NCBI GenBank assembly: GCA_002793355.1
Contig: PFQB01000083.1
Coordinates: 1 to 8,862 of the forward strand
Direction of reading: 5' to 3'
Source of the DNA: Candidatus Dojkabacteria bacterium CG_4_10_14_0_2_um_filter_Dojkabacteria_WS6_41_15
GTDB lineage: Bacteria; Patescibacteriota; Dojkabacteria; GCA-002793355
Length of the DNA: 8,862 nt
The notes below the pieces were generated by a model. That model saw nothing but the letters and a program-made list of their open reading frames with translations. It had not been told where the DNA came from and did no database searches. The position numbers were made by a program, and so were the translations under genes. Shown here piece after piece: positions 1 through 6,522 of this stretch (its first letter is position 1; each line of letters starts with the position of its first letter).

Positions 1-2467
1 CTGGTAAAGCACTTGCAACAAAAGTTGCACTGAGTGCGGGTGTAGTGTTGGCTATTCTAATTGAGTTATTCCCCACCCCCGAAACAGTGCCCACAGTCCA
101 CTCCGTGGTGACATACCCCAATTCATCAGTTTTTACCATTGTGTGAGTAAGTAATCCACCCCCACTTAAAACGCTCCAGCCAGTAAGTGTATAAAAAGGT
201 ACACCAAATCCTGTCGCATCAAGGATTCGAACTTTGGGACGAATTGGCACAACTTCTCCCACCTGTACAGATTGGTTATTCCCCTCGGTAATTTCCATAG
301 TCGCTGGCACACCAACAACCGTGAAATCAGTACTAGATATAGAATTATCCCCAAATTGAACCCAACCTGAGGGGATCCCAGCAGAGCTAATAACACGAGC
401 TTGCCATTTATATTCTTTACCTGCGCTAAAGCCTGTGGCTACTTCTACATAACCACAATACGTCGAAATCAGTGGTGCCATAGCGCTGTTTCGTCTACTT
501 CCACCACCACCTGCACCATAATATTTTGTACTACCAGAAATCGAAGAAGCTACTCCTACTCCTCCAATACCAACAACCGTTGATGTTGAGTTTTGACCAG
601 CACCTCCGGCACCACCACCACCACCACCTACATAAGGGTTTCCTGTATACCCAGAACCGCCCGAATTTCCCTGACCTGCTGTTCCTGCAGCTCCTGTTAA
701 TGGTGTCGATCCATGGCTTCCACCACCACCAGAACCACCAACAGATGCAACGTGTGCACCTCCTCCACCGGGATTTTCAGATGCACCTCGGCCACCACCG
801 ATTGCAACCAATTCATTAAATGAAGAATTCCCACCATTACTATTTGCCGAAGTATTCCGATCTCCTTGTCCGCCTGCACCAACAATTATTGGATAGGATT
901 GTGCTGACAATGCAACACTTCCTGAAAGTACACCACCCGCTCCTCCTCCTCCTCCTTGCCAGCCTGCGCCACCACCTCCACCACCTCCGACAATCAAGTA
1001 CTCCACCGTGACATTCCCGGAAGTAGCAAACGTACCCCTGTTTGTAAATGTATGAATTGTATAAATTCCTGAAGTTGTAACGGTACCACCCGTTACCGTT
1101 GCAGGAGCATCGGTTGTCACATAACGAACAATAACAACACCAGAACCACCATCTCCACCTACAGCCTTCGAGCCACCGTTTTGTCCTCCTGCCCCACCGC
1201 CTCCGGTGCCATTTTTCCCGCTACGTCCCGGGCTACCACCACCAACAGCACCACTGCCTGGGGATATTCCACCTGGAACATTCAGACAAGTTTTATTACT
1301 TAAAACGGAAACCTGAGAATTTGTAATCGTATTTTGAAAGCTTACGTTTTTCTCTCGAACTTCGACTTCAAGTTTAAGATTAGCTCCAGCTAAATCAGAA
1401 GCAAACGTAAACGCAGTTTTTGTAGTGAGATCCGACACCGATAACTCTCTGTCTACATAACCTGCAGTTGCATTCTTTTCGTATAATTTAAGAATCGCAG
1501 GCTCGGCCGGCTTGCAGCCTGGCCCAACTAAAGACCCAACCTGTCCATTCTGTGAACCTATCCCAAAGGTTACACTAACGTTACCTGCAGGGAATGTTGT
1601 TGACGTGGTACAAATCAAGGCAACGCGACCACCACCACCACCACCACCGTAGTATGTCGCCGAATCATCAGTTCCACCGCCTTTTGCGCTTACGGTTCCC
1701 GAACCGGCAAGAACTTGTGCTTGGACCCAAATTGATCCACCGGCGCCTCCACCACCAGCGGTTTGATTATCAGCACTCTTTACTCCAGCTTGCCCATCTG
1801 CAGTAATCTTCCCATCTATAGTTACCGTTCCTGAAGACTCAATTTTTATTGCTCCACCACCTGCTCCACCAACCCCTGCACCACCGGATGTCCCACCAGC
1901 TCCACCAATTGTGATCGGATAATCCTTGTTACCAATTAATCCGCCTGTAGCCCCAACCTCATTACCTGTTCCACCTATCGTGTTGCCCGAACCACCAGCA
2001 CCACCATGGCCACCACCAGAACCGGCAGCAATTCCTGTCGAAGCTGTGGCACTTCCCCCATCAACAGCACCCGCTACGTATCCCTGCCCGTCTGCGGAGA
2101 TTTCACCGCCGGCTTGAATTGTCAGGTTTGCAACCTTAAGAAGAACTCCGCCGTCATTTGCGGAAGAAGAGTCTGCCGTTGAATAACTTTTCATTACCAA
2201 CTTTCCAGTGCCGGTGATTGTGATATCTTGGCCAGAACAATCAATAATATTGTCAGCGCTTTCTGGGGTAAGTTCGATTGTAGTGGAAATGCTTGCTGGT
2301 AAAGAACAAGTTGCGGCCTCAATAAGTATTGGCTTTTGCAATTGCCCGACCAACGTCGCAAACATCATGGAAAGTACAACAAAGAAACTGAGTGAAACAC
2401 TATAAATGGTACCTAATGCAGAAACATATTTTGCTCGTACCGCCCAATTCCGGTCATCTTGCGTCAC
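1..2467 (-). CDS. Glycine-rich surface protein with FnIII-like and Ig-like segments (C-terminus outside window)
   Basis: The minus-strand frame is open from a GTG at 2467 to the left edge, giving 822 residues without a stop, so the gene is partial at its 3' end. The GTG overlaps the upstream stop in a GTGA tetranucleotide, which suggests translational coupling. Residues about 16-40 form a hydrophobic signal peptide or anchor after a charged start. Residues about 100-310 are rich in Gly, Ala, Ser and Thr. About 319-385 resembles the first half of a fibronectin III-like module (motif LKLEVEVR). About 386-671 is again glycine-rich, with GVVIVRY near 443-449 and VEYLIVGGGG from 488, both typical of glycine-rich surface domains. 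About 672-720 resembles the second half of the FnIII-like module (motif KEYKWQARV). The last 100 residues resemble a bacterial Ig-like (Big_1/invasin) domain. The role is probably cell-surface adhesion or envelope structure; this is inferred and no catalytic motif is visible. Confidence 0.85.
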   Translation of the reverse strand, partial: MTQDDRNWAVRAKYVSALGTIYSVSLSFFVVLSMMFATLVGQLQKPILIEAATCSLPASISTTIELTPESADNIIDCSGQDITITGTGKLVMKSYSTADSSSANDGGVLLKVANLTIQAGGEISADGQGYVAGAVDGGSATASTGIAAGSGGGHGGAGGSGNTIGGTGNEVGATGGLIGNKDYPITIGGAGGTSGGAGVGGAGGGAIKIESSGTVTIDGKITADGQAGVKSADNQTAGGGGAGGSIWVQAQVLAGSGTVSAKGGGTDDSATYYGGGGGGGRVALICTTSTTFPAGNVSVTFGIGSQNGQVGSLVGPGCKPAEPAILKLYEKNATAGYVDRELSVSDLTTKTAFTFASDLAGANLKLEVEVREKNVSFQNTITNSQVSVLSNKTCLNVPGGISPGSGAVGGGSPGRSGKNGTGGGGAGGQNGGSKAVGGDGGSGVVIVRYVTTDAPATVTGGTVTTSGIYTIHTFTNRGTFATSGNVTVEYLIVGGGGGGGAGWQGGGGGAGGVLSGSVALSAQSYPIIVGAGGQGDRNTSANSNGGNSSFNELVAIGGGRGASENPGGGGAHVASVGGSGGGGSHGSTPLTGAAGTAGQGNSGGSGYTGNPYVGGGGGGAGGAGQNSTSTVVGIGGVGVASSISGSTKYYGAGGGGSRRNSAMAPLISTYCGYVEVATGFSAGKEYKWQARVISSAGIPSGWVQFGDNSISSTDFTVVGVPATMEITEGNNQSVQVGEVVPIRPKVRILDATGFGVPFYTLTGWSVLSGGGLLTHTMVKTDELGYVTTEWTVGTVSGVGNNSIRIANTTPALSATFVASALP
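611..628. repeat. (ACC)6 trinucleotide run encoding a glycine run
   Basis: Six perfect ACC units lie inside the glycine-rich gene and read as GGT glycine codons on the coding (minus) strand. The unit length is three, so slippage would change the length of the glycine run without shifting the frame. Confidence 0.8.
1628..1648. repeat. (ACC)7 trinucleotide run encoding a glycine run
   Basis: Seven perfect ACC units read as seven consecutive GGT glycine codons on the minus strand, in the first glycine-rich part of the surface protein. Synonymous glycine codons are mixed elsewhere in the gene, so this pure run looks like a recent replication-slippage product. Confidence 0.8.
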
Positions 2468-3399
2468 CTTTCACGTTTCTTCAACTTAGAAATCGATATT
2501 CCCAATTGGTCCTGCTCCATTGTGCGAAGACAAAGATACCCAACCCCAATTATCGAAACAAACCCTACGGTATTTACCATCAAGAAAAAGGCAGAAAGAT
2601 TGATATTTGTCCAGAGTAGAATTCTTTGAGCAATTAATGATAACACTATAATGTATGCCCAACCGACATATAACCCACTTGCAATTTTATAACTGGTACT
2701 AGGATTTTTGACAAAATTTTTCGTGAACAACCCAAGAATGAAGCCTACCACCAACATATACACACCATGAGAAAGACAGCCAACAATCATACCCAACAAC
2801 AGCACAAGCGGTAAAAGCAGTAAGGTTATTTTAGTAAGTTGTTTTTTATCCGTAACCTTTTGAACATAATCAAACAATTGTGATTTGGTCATTTTGAATC
2901 CCCTATTCCCAAATACTTGCGAGTAATAAATCTTTTTTATATCAGTTCCTTGTTTGTAGTATACGTAGTCTGGCATGAAACTTACTCCGTTAATCCTTTT
3001 CACCATGCCTTTTTCAACACGATCGTCCCAATAGAAGCGATTCATTGCTTTTGTCGAAGCTATTACTACCTCTTGCTTTGCTGTATCGGTATCTGAAAGG
3101 GAAAAGGACCAAATCATTGGCTTAATATCTGAAATCAATTGACCATTCTTTATTTCACACTGAGTAAAATTCGCATTCAAAAGTACCTTGGAACTGGTTT
3201 CACGTAAAGAAGTTACCAAAGGGAACACGATTGTAGCAACGCATAAGATGTACAAAATGCAGAACCATATTCCTTGCATAAAGGCGAAGCGTAGTATGTG
3301 TTTACGATGAAAACTTGGGGATTGATCTTTCAAATATTCCAGCGCCGTACAGTTGAGGACGGCGGGGGTTAGCAGTGTAATATTTTTTTCCGCGAGCAT
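2464..3399 (-). CDS. Five-helix membrane protein, DUF1189-like, function unknown
   Basis: The protein has 311 residues. A short cytoplasmic N-terminus precedes a first membrane helix (about 38-64). An extracytoplasmic region of about 125 residues follows, and then four closely spaced helices in the C-terminal third, ending in a basic tail (KLKKRER). This one-plus-four layout, together with the segment IKNGQLISD just after the first helix, resembles the DUF1189 family of Gram-positive bacteria. That assignment comes from recall of the family, not from a search. The ATG at 3399 lies only 11 bases behind a TATACT box, and no ribosome binding site is visible, so the transcript is probably near-leaderless. 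The stop overlaps the start of the glycine-rich gene, so the two are probably co-expressed. A role in envelope biogenesis or in handling the partner is a guess. Confidence 0.85.
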   Translation of the reverse strand: MLAEKNITLLTPAVLNCTALEYLKDQSPSFHRKHILRFAFMQGIWFCILYILCVATIVFPLVTSLRETSSKVLLNANFTQCEIKNGQLISDIKPMIWSFSLSDTDTAKQEVVIASTKAMNRFYWDDRVEKGMVKRINGVSFMPDYVYYKQGTDIKKIYYSQVFGNRGFKMTKSQLFDYVQKVTDKKQLTKITLLLLPLVLLLGMIVGCLSHGVYMLVVGFILGLFTKNFVKNPSTSYKIASGLYVGWAYIIVLSLIAQRILLWTNINLSAFFLMVNTVGFVSIIGVGYLCLRTMEQDQLGISISKLKKRER

Positions 3400-3410
3400 G
3401 TAACGGTTTC

Positions 3411-3439
3411 AGTATAGCAACTGCGGTGCCTTTGTGCAA
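3411..3439 (-). promoter_or_regulatory. Sigma70-type promoter of the surface operon
   Basis: On the minus strand TTGCAC (3434-3439) and TATACT (3411-3416) are separated by exactly 17 bases. The predicted transcript start lies about 4 bases before the ATG at 3399, leaving no room for a Shine-Dalgarno site. It should drive both the membrane protein and the glycine-rich protein. Confidence 0.7.
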
Positions 3440-3485
3440 GAGGAAGCACTTAATAATTCAACTGCTAAGTAGGTGCACCGTGAAA

Positions 3486-4115
3486 CTATAACAACGACCT
3501 TCCTTTCAACGCTTCTTGTAGTGTATACGTGTCTACATAGTCGATGTCAGTGCCAACAGAAATTCCTACGGCGACGCGAGAGAGTAGCAAGTTGTCGCCA
3601 AACTCATTTTTGAGTTCTTCTTTTAAGTATAACGCCGTGGTCTGCCCTTCCGTTGTTGGGCTAAGTGCAAAAATGACCTCCAGTCGATTATTATTCTTTT
3701 GCATTTTCTTTAATTGATGAAGACGTTTTATTAAACCCGCTCCGGCAATATCTGCTGGTCCATGTCCTTTCACCGGCGACAATAAACCGCCAAGTACAAA
3801 ATACATTCCTTTGTAACCAGCCGTTCTTTCAATAGCATATACATCCATGTGATCGGCCACAACACAAAGCGATGTCAGCTCCCTAGTCGCATCTCCACAA
3901 ACTTCGCAGGGATTAGTATCGGCAAGCATATTGCAGAATGAGCAGGTAGTAACACTCTGCTTAAGATCTTTGAAAGAATCACCTAGAAAGGTCAGTCGTT
4001 CTTGAGGCAAGGAAAAGAGAAAATAGGCAATTCTACGGGCAGATTTTGGGCCAATACCCGGCAGGCGCTGCAGTTCAAGCGTTAAGGTTTTAAGAGATTT
4101 TGGAATAATACCCAT
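3486..4115 (-). CDS. recR: Recombination mediator protein RecR
   Basis: This 209-residue protein has the full RecR layout. Residues 18-33 form a helix-hairpin-helix with the signature LPGIGPKSARR. The zinc-binding cysteines are C58, C61, C70 and C73. A Toprim domain follows (VVADHMDVYAIERT, then GGLLSPVKGHGP), and the C-terminal region contains ALSPTTEGQTTALYL and a GTDIDYVD segment. The usual family length is about 200 residues. RecR acts in the cytoplasm with RecO (and RecF) to load RecA on SSB-coated single-stranded DNA during gap repair. It lies downstream of ybaB on the same strand, the common pairing, but a 99-base AT-rich gap and its own promoter suggest separate transcription. The ATG lies 9 bases after a TATACT box and no ribosome binding site is visible. 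Confidence 0.97.
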   Translation of the reverse strand: MGIIPKSLKTLTLELQRLPGIGPKSARRIAYFLFSLPQERLTFLGDSFKDLKQSVTTCSFCNMLADTNPCEVCGDATRELTSLCVVADHMDVYAIERTAGYKGMYFVLGGLLSPVKGHGPADIAGAGLIKRLHQLKKMQKNNNRLEVIFALSPTTEGQTTALYLKEELKNEFGDNLLLSRVAVGISVGTDIDYVDTYTLQEALKGRSLL

Positions 4116-4119
4116 AAGA

Positions 4120-4198
4120 ATTAAAGTATAAAATATAAAGTTTAAAGCATGAAGGATTAGGATACTACCAAATTTTTCTTTAGATTTTACACTTTAAT
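4120..4198. repeat. AT-rich inverted repeat between ybaB and recR
   Basis: The arms 4120-4140 and 4178-4198 are 21 bases each and match at 19 of 21 positions as reverse complements, with a 37-base loop. The arms are built from AT-rich TTAAAG/TATAAA-like words, which recur in this spacer. The left arm contains the recR -10 box. The repeat could be a weak ybaB terminator or a dispersed intergenic repeat; no T-tract follows on the minus strand. Confidence 0.6.
4125..4153 (-). promoter_or_regulatory. Candidate recR promoter
   Basis: On the minus strand TATACT (4125-4130) lies 17 bases after TTCATG (4148-4153), a weak -35. The gap from the -10 to the recR ATG is 9 bases, so the transcript would start about 2 bases before the start codon. 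Confidence 0.5.
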
Positions 4199-4214
4199 CT
4201 TTAACTGTTTAATC

Positions 4215-4517
4215 TCACATTCCCAACAGCTTCTTCATTTGCTCCATATCCATGCCCTTCATCAACTCCTTCTGTAGTTTTTGTTGAGCATCTTTATACG
4301 CTGCCATAATATCATTCTTGAGATCCTTGGCTTTCGCGGGAGACAACAATGATTCGTCAATGGTTATGTTTACCAATTCTTGTAAACCATTTAAATGCAC
4401 ACGAACAAGATGGTTTCGAGATTCACCAAACGCTTGAATCTCCTTCATTTTATTCTGCTGCTGCTTGGCTTGTTTAACGGTATCAGCCATCTTACCGAAT
4501 TTTTCTAGTCCGAACAT
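4215..4517 (-). CDS. ybaB: YbaB/EbfC family nucleoid-associated protein
   Basis: From the ATG at 4517 the protein is 100 residues, the usual family size. It begins MFGLEKFGKMAD. A helical N-terminal arm rich in Lys and Gln (about 10-30) leads into the beta segment HLVRVHLNGLQELVNITID and then a long C-terminal helix with AYKDAQQKLQKEL. This matches the tweezer-like dimer of YbaB/EbfC, which binds DNA and is commonly encoded beside recR. A longer reading from 4634 adds 39 residues without family similarity that run into the divergent rnpA gene, so it is rejected. The ATG lies 6 bases after a TACAAT box, consistent with a leaderless mRNA. Confidence 0.95.
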   Translation of the reverse strand: MFGLEKFGKMADTVKQAKQQQNKMKEIQAFGESRNHLVRVHLNGLQELVNITIDESLLSPAKAKDLKNDIMAAYKDAQQKLQKELMKGMDMEQMKKLLGM

Positions 4518-4523
4518 GGGATT

Positions 4524-4551
4524 ATTGTAACAGAAACATGGTAGAATACAA
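4524..4551 (-). promoter_or_regulatory. ybaB promoter overlapping the rnpA promoter
   Basis: On the minus strand TTGTAT (4546-4551) and TACAAT (4524-4529) are 16 bases apart, and the ybaB ATG begins 6 bases after the -10. The -35 box shares bases with the divergent rnpA -10 box. Confidence 0.6.
4539..4547 (+). promoter_or_regulatory. Extended -10 promoter of rnpA-yidD
   Basis: TGGTAGAAT is a TGnTAnAAT extended -10 element. The ATG at 4556 begins 8 bases after it, so the transcript is predicted to start one or two bases before the start codon. No good -35 is seen at 16-18 bases upstream, as is common for extended -10 promoters. Confidence 0.55.
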
Positions 4552-4555
4552 CAGA

Positions 4556-4885
4556 ATGAAACTAACCCCAAAACAAATTCTTGGACAGCACATTCTGGCC
4601 CATCATACGGTGCTGCGCATACGCAAACTGACACTTATGTATACGCCGAAAGAGAAAGAGCGCATCGCAGCAAAGTCAGCGGTCATTGTGAGCGTTTCAA
4701 AGAAGATTACCCCAAAGGCGACAGCTCGCAACTACATCAAGCGAGTATTGCGCGCAACAACACGCCAAACATTATCTCCAGCCGTTTTCTCTGGTTCTGA
4801 CTGGCTTTGGATATGCAAGGAGCCGGCAATCACTAAAGAGTTGCGCACGGAGATTATTACAAATTTGTCAATTCTGAATACATGA
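4556..4885 (+). CDS. rnpA: Ribonuclease P protein component
   Basis: This basic protein has 109 residues from the ATG at 4556. The region AAKSAVIVSVSKKITPKATARNYIKRVLRA carries the RnpA signature, with the arginine-rich ARNYIKRVLR helix at 57-66, equivalent to RNRIKR in other bacteria. RnpA binds the catalytic RNase P RNA and helps it remove 5' leaders from pre-tRNAs. An in-frame ATG at 4538 would add six residues, but it overlaps the extended -10 element, so 4556 is preferred. The stop overlaps the yidD start by 4 bases (ATGA). The usual upstream partner rpmH is absent; ybaB lies there in the opposite direction. Confidence 0.93.
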   Translation: MKLTPKQILGQHILAHHTVLRIRKLTLMYTPKEKERIAAKSAVIVSVSKKITPKATARNYIKRVLRATTRQTLSPAVFSGSDWLWICKEPAITKELRTEIITNLSILNT

Positions 4886-5106
4886 AACACTTTCTTTCCT
4901 GGTTAATTTCCCTCTATCAGCAGACACTCTCCCCCGACCATGGACCAAATCACCGCGCTACCTGCCGTTTTATTCCAACCTGCTCCGAATATGGAAAGGA
5001 AGCAATTGAAAAAAGAGGTGTTTATGGAATTTTACTAGCGATTTGGCGAGTAATTCGGTGCAATCCGCTAATGACCAAGGCAGGAACAGTTGAACCTGTT
5101 CCATAA
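4882..5106 (+). CDS. yidD: Membrane protein insertion efficiency factor YidD
   Basis: This 74-residue protein shows the YidD core: an N-terminal amphipathic or hydrophobic helix with YQQTLSP, then CRFIPTCSEYGKEAI (C28 and C34), then a GVYGILLAIWRVIRCNP segment with C60. Family members are about 70-85 residues long and sit at the inner face of the cytoplasmic membrane, where they assist YidC-dependent insertion. The start overlaps the rnpA stop, so translation is probably coupled. yidC follows after a 150-base gap with its own promoter. Confidence 0.95.
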   Translation: MKHFLSWLISLYQQTLSPDHGPNHRATCRFIPTCSEYGKEAIEKRGVYGILLAIWRVIRCNPLMTKAGTVEPVP

Positions 5107-5136
5107 TCCTTGAAAGTGAAAATATTCAGCGGGGCA

Positions 5137-5160
5137 GTGCCGAATAGGTCATCCTAGCAC
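5137..5160. repeat. Small bulged hairpin after yidD
   Basis: GTGC (5137-5140) pairs with GCAC (5157-5160), and TAGG (5145-5148) pairs with CCTA (5153-5156), with CGAA bulged and a TCAT loop. No T-tract follows, so it is not a standard intrinsic terminator. Confidence 0.4.
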
Positions 5161-5187
5161 ATCGGAATAAAGTGTCAAGCACTAAGT

Positions 5188-5213
5188 AGAGAATCATGTG
5201 ATTGTGGTTCTCT
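5188..5213. promoter_or_regulatory. Nine-base-pair inverted repeat upstream of the yidC promoter
   Basis: AGAGAATCA (5188-5196) pairs with TGGTTCTCT (5205-5213), with one G-U pair and an 8-base loop. It ends 7 bases before the yidC -35 box. It may be an operator-like site or a weak terminator for rnpA-yidD; the short TTTA after it is a poor U-tract. Confidence 0.4.
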
Positions 5214-5220
5214 TTATCAG

Positions 5221-5249
5221 TTGAAAAAACCATTTAAAACGAATACAAT
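5221..5249 (+). promoter_or_regulatory. yidC promoter (leaderless)
   Basis: TTGAAA (5221-5226) and TACAAT (5244-5249) are exactly 17 bases apart, and an ATG lies 7 bases after the -10. This fits a strong promoter for a leaderless yidC mRNA. It also explains the apparent TTG start codon at 5221 as part of the -35 hexamer. Confidence 0.75.
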
Positions 5250-5256
5250 AGCCTTT

Positions 5257-6357
5257 ATGCTTGGAAACTTTTGGAATACCATCATTTTTGCCCCAATTCA
5301 CAACCTGCTTACTTACCTTTATGTCATTACAGGTAGCTTAGGGTTAAGCACATTTTTGTTAATCGTTATCATTAGGCTATTACTTTGGCCAATGGTCGCA
5401 AAACAGTATCGCGACACAAAGAAAGTGCGCTCAATCCAACCTCGACTCGACGAACTGAAAGTTAAATATAAAGACAAGCCAACCGAGATGGCACAAGCAC
5501 AACAAGCCATATATAAGGAGATTAATTACAATCCTTTGGGATGCTTGACTAACTTTGTACTACAGATTCCAATATTAATCGCCCTCTATCAATCCGTTAT
5601 AGCGTTTACAAAAGCCGGTGTCACCCCACTAAATATGCCTGGTCTCTACCCTTTTATTGCAGAAAGGCTCATCGCAACTGGCCAAACAATGTTTTCTACC
5701 GACTTGTTTGGGATTAAGCTGCTTGCTTCACCAGGTAGCATGTTTGCTCAAGGCTTCTTTACCGGCAGTGCACTACCCTATCTGTCTTTACTCGCATTTC
5801 TGGCCCTTTCCAACGTCCTTCCTACTATAGTGTCCCTGAAGGTAATGAATACACAGGTACCAAAAGTCAGGAAAAAGGATGCCACAAAGAACGATACCGA
5901 AGCAATGCAAGATGCCTTTTCTTCCTCTTTAAACACCTCGACCCTGTACATTATGCCTCTCATGCTAACCCTCAGCATGACACCATTGCCAAGTATCGTA
6001 TCGGTCTATATGATTGCCCAAAACTTTGTGTCCACAGCTCAACAGCTACTAGTAAAGTATTTTCATGATAAAACGTTGGCAAAAAAACTTATGACCTTCC
6101 TAACAGCAAATCAGGGATACTCGATACCAGATGCACAAGTAGTGGCAAAACAGATGTTAAAACTGTCACCTGCAATTAACTTTCTTGCAGATGAATTAGG
6201 CGAATTCGGTGTGTTTAAATCGACATCAGTCAAGGTTCACGATATTACCTTTGAGCAAGTATTAGCAAAGAAAAAAGACCCTATCGAAGCAATTTTACTC
6301 TTCGATCGTATGGCAAAGAATCCAGAGAAATCAGACGAAATCCTAAAAGGGAACTAA
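5257..6357 (+). CDS. yidC: Membrane protein insertase YidC/Oxa1
   Basis: From the ATG at 5257 the protein has 366 residues. The first helix contains the conserved hydrophilic-groove arginine R40 (IVIIRLLLWPM). The cytoplasmic hairpin loop IQPRLDELKVKYKDK follows, then NPLGCLTNFVLQIPILIALYQ (a classic YidC motif), further helices around 165-190 and 225-245, and the last one ending near 269 (VSTAQQLLVKYF). There is no large extracytoplasmic domain like that of E. coli YidC and no lipobox. YidC inserts membrane proteins alone or with SecYEG. The cytoplasmic tail of about 97 residues (270-366) is unusually long and does not look like the short basic tails of many homologues. A reading from TTG 5221 would add 12 residues but places the promoter inside the gene. 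Confidence 0.95.
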   Translation: MLGNFWNTIIFAPIHNLLTYLYVITGSLGLSTFLLIVIIRLLLWPMVAKQYRDTKKVRSIQPRLDELKVKYKDKPTEMAQAQQAIYKEINYNPLGCLTNFVLQIPILIALYQSVIAFTKAGVTPLNMPGLYPFIAERLIATGQTMFSTDLFGIKLLASPGSMFAQGFFTGSALPYLSLLAFLALSNVLPTIVSLKVMNTQVPKVRKKDATKNDTEAMQDAFSSSLNTSTLYIMPLMLTLSMTPLPSIVSVYMIAQNFVSTAQQLLVKYFHDKTLAKKLMTFLTANQGYSIPDAQVVAKQMLKLSPAINFLADELGEFGVFKSTSVKVHDITFEQVLAKKKDPIEAILLFDRMAKNPEKSDEILKGN

Positions 6358-6395
6358 CTATTAACCACTAGCTGCTAACTACTAACTCTTAGCTT
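6354..6395. repeat. Degenerate heptamer tandem repeat at the yidC stop
   Basis: Six 7-base units fit the pattern YTARCYN (CTAACTA, TTAACCA, CTAGCTG, CTAACTA, CTAACTC, TTAGCTT). The first unit contains the yidC stop codon. In-phase stop codons in such an array would end read-through in several frames. Confidence 0.6.
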
Positions 6396-6410
6396 TACTG
6401 GCTAGTGCAC

Positions 6411-6450
6411 GCAATTATATTAATACTCCATATTTGCAAGTTTTTTGTTT
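6411..6450 (+). terminator. Candidate intrinsic terminator of yidC
   Basis: GCAATTAT (6411-6418) pairs with ATATTTGC (6430-6437) with one mismatch and is followed by a T-rich tract at 6441-6450. The stem is AT-rich and weak, so this is a moderate call. Confidence 0.4.
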
Positions 6451-6452
6451 AT

Positions 6453-6492
6453 CACGGTTCGTGAACGCAACAAGAAACAACCGTGTTGTTTC
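6453..6492. repeat. Two mutually exclusive hairpins
   Basis: CACGGTT (6453-6459) is the perfect reverse complement of AACCGTG (6479-6485). The second arm overlaps another perfect hairpin, GAAACAAC (6474-6481) with GTTGTTTC (6485-6492) around a 3-base loop. Only one can form at a time. The element lies beyond both the yidC and the 5S terminators. Confidence 0.5.
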
Positions 6493-6509
6493 GAGTAGTG
6501 AACGAGAGT

Positions 6510-6522
6510 AAAAAAACAAAAA
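6510..6522 (-). terminator. 5S rRNA terminator U-tract
   Basis: On the minus strand the 3' end of the 5S gene is followed directly by five T, one G and seven T. The 5S closing helix just upstream would supply the terminator stem, so no separate hairpin is needed. Confidence 0.65.

Noticed and set aside
455..1312. Intein or diversity-generating element as the source of the block inside the FnIII-like domain
   Set aside because: The edges lack intein splice residues (no His-Asn before a Cys at the C-terminal edge), no endonuclease motif is seen, and no template repeat or reverse transcriptase is present.
401..2117. Plus-strand open frames rich in His, Pro and Leu within the glycine-rich gene
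   Set aside because: They are antisense shadows of GGT/GGA glycine codons, with low-complexity products and no promoters.
4538..4555. Upstream ATG for rnpA
   Set aside because: It lies on the extended -10 element of its own promoter, and the six extra residues are not typical of the family.
4518..4634. N-terminal extension of ybaB to an ATG at 4634
   Set aside because: It would overlap the divergent rnpA gene, runs through the ybaB promoter, and has no resemblance to the family, whose members begin like MFGLEKFG.
5107..5220. oriC next to the rnpA-yidD-yidC cluster
   Set aside because: This cluster often lies near dnaA, but no TTATCCACA-type boxes, AT-rich unwinding repeats or dnaA gene are visible.
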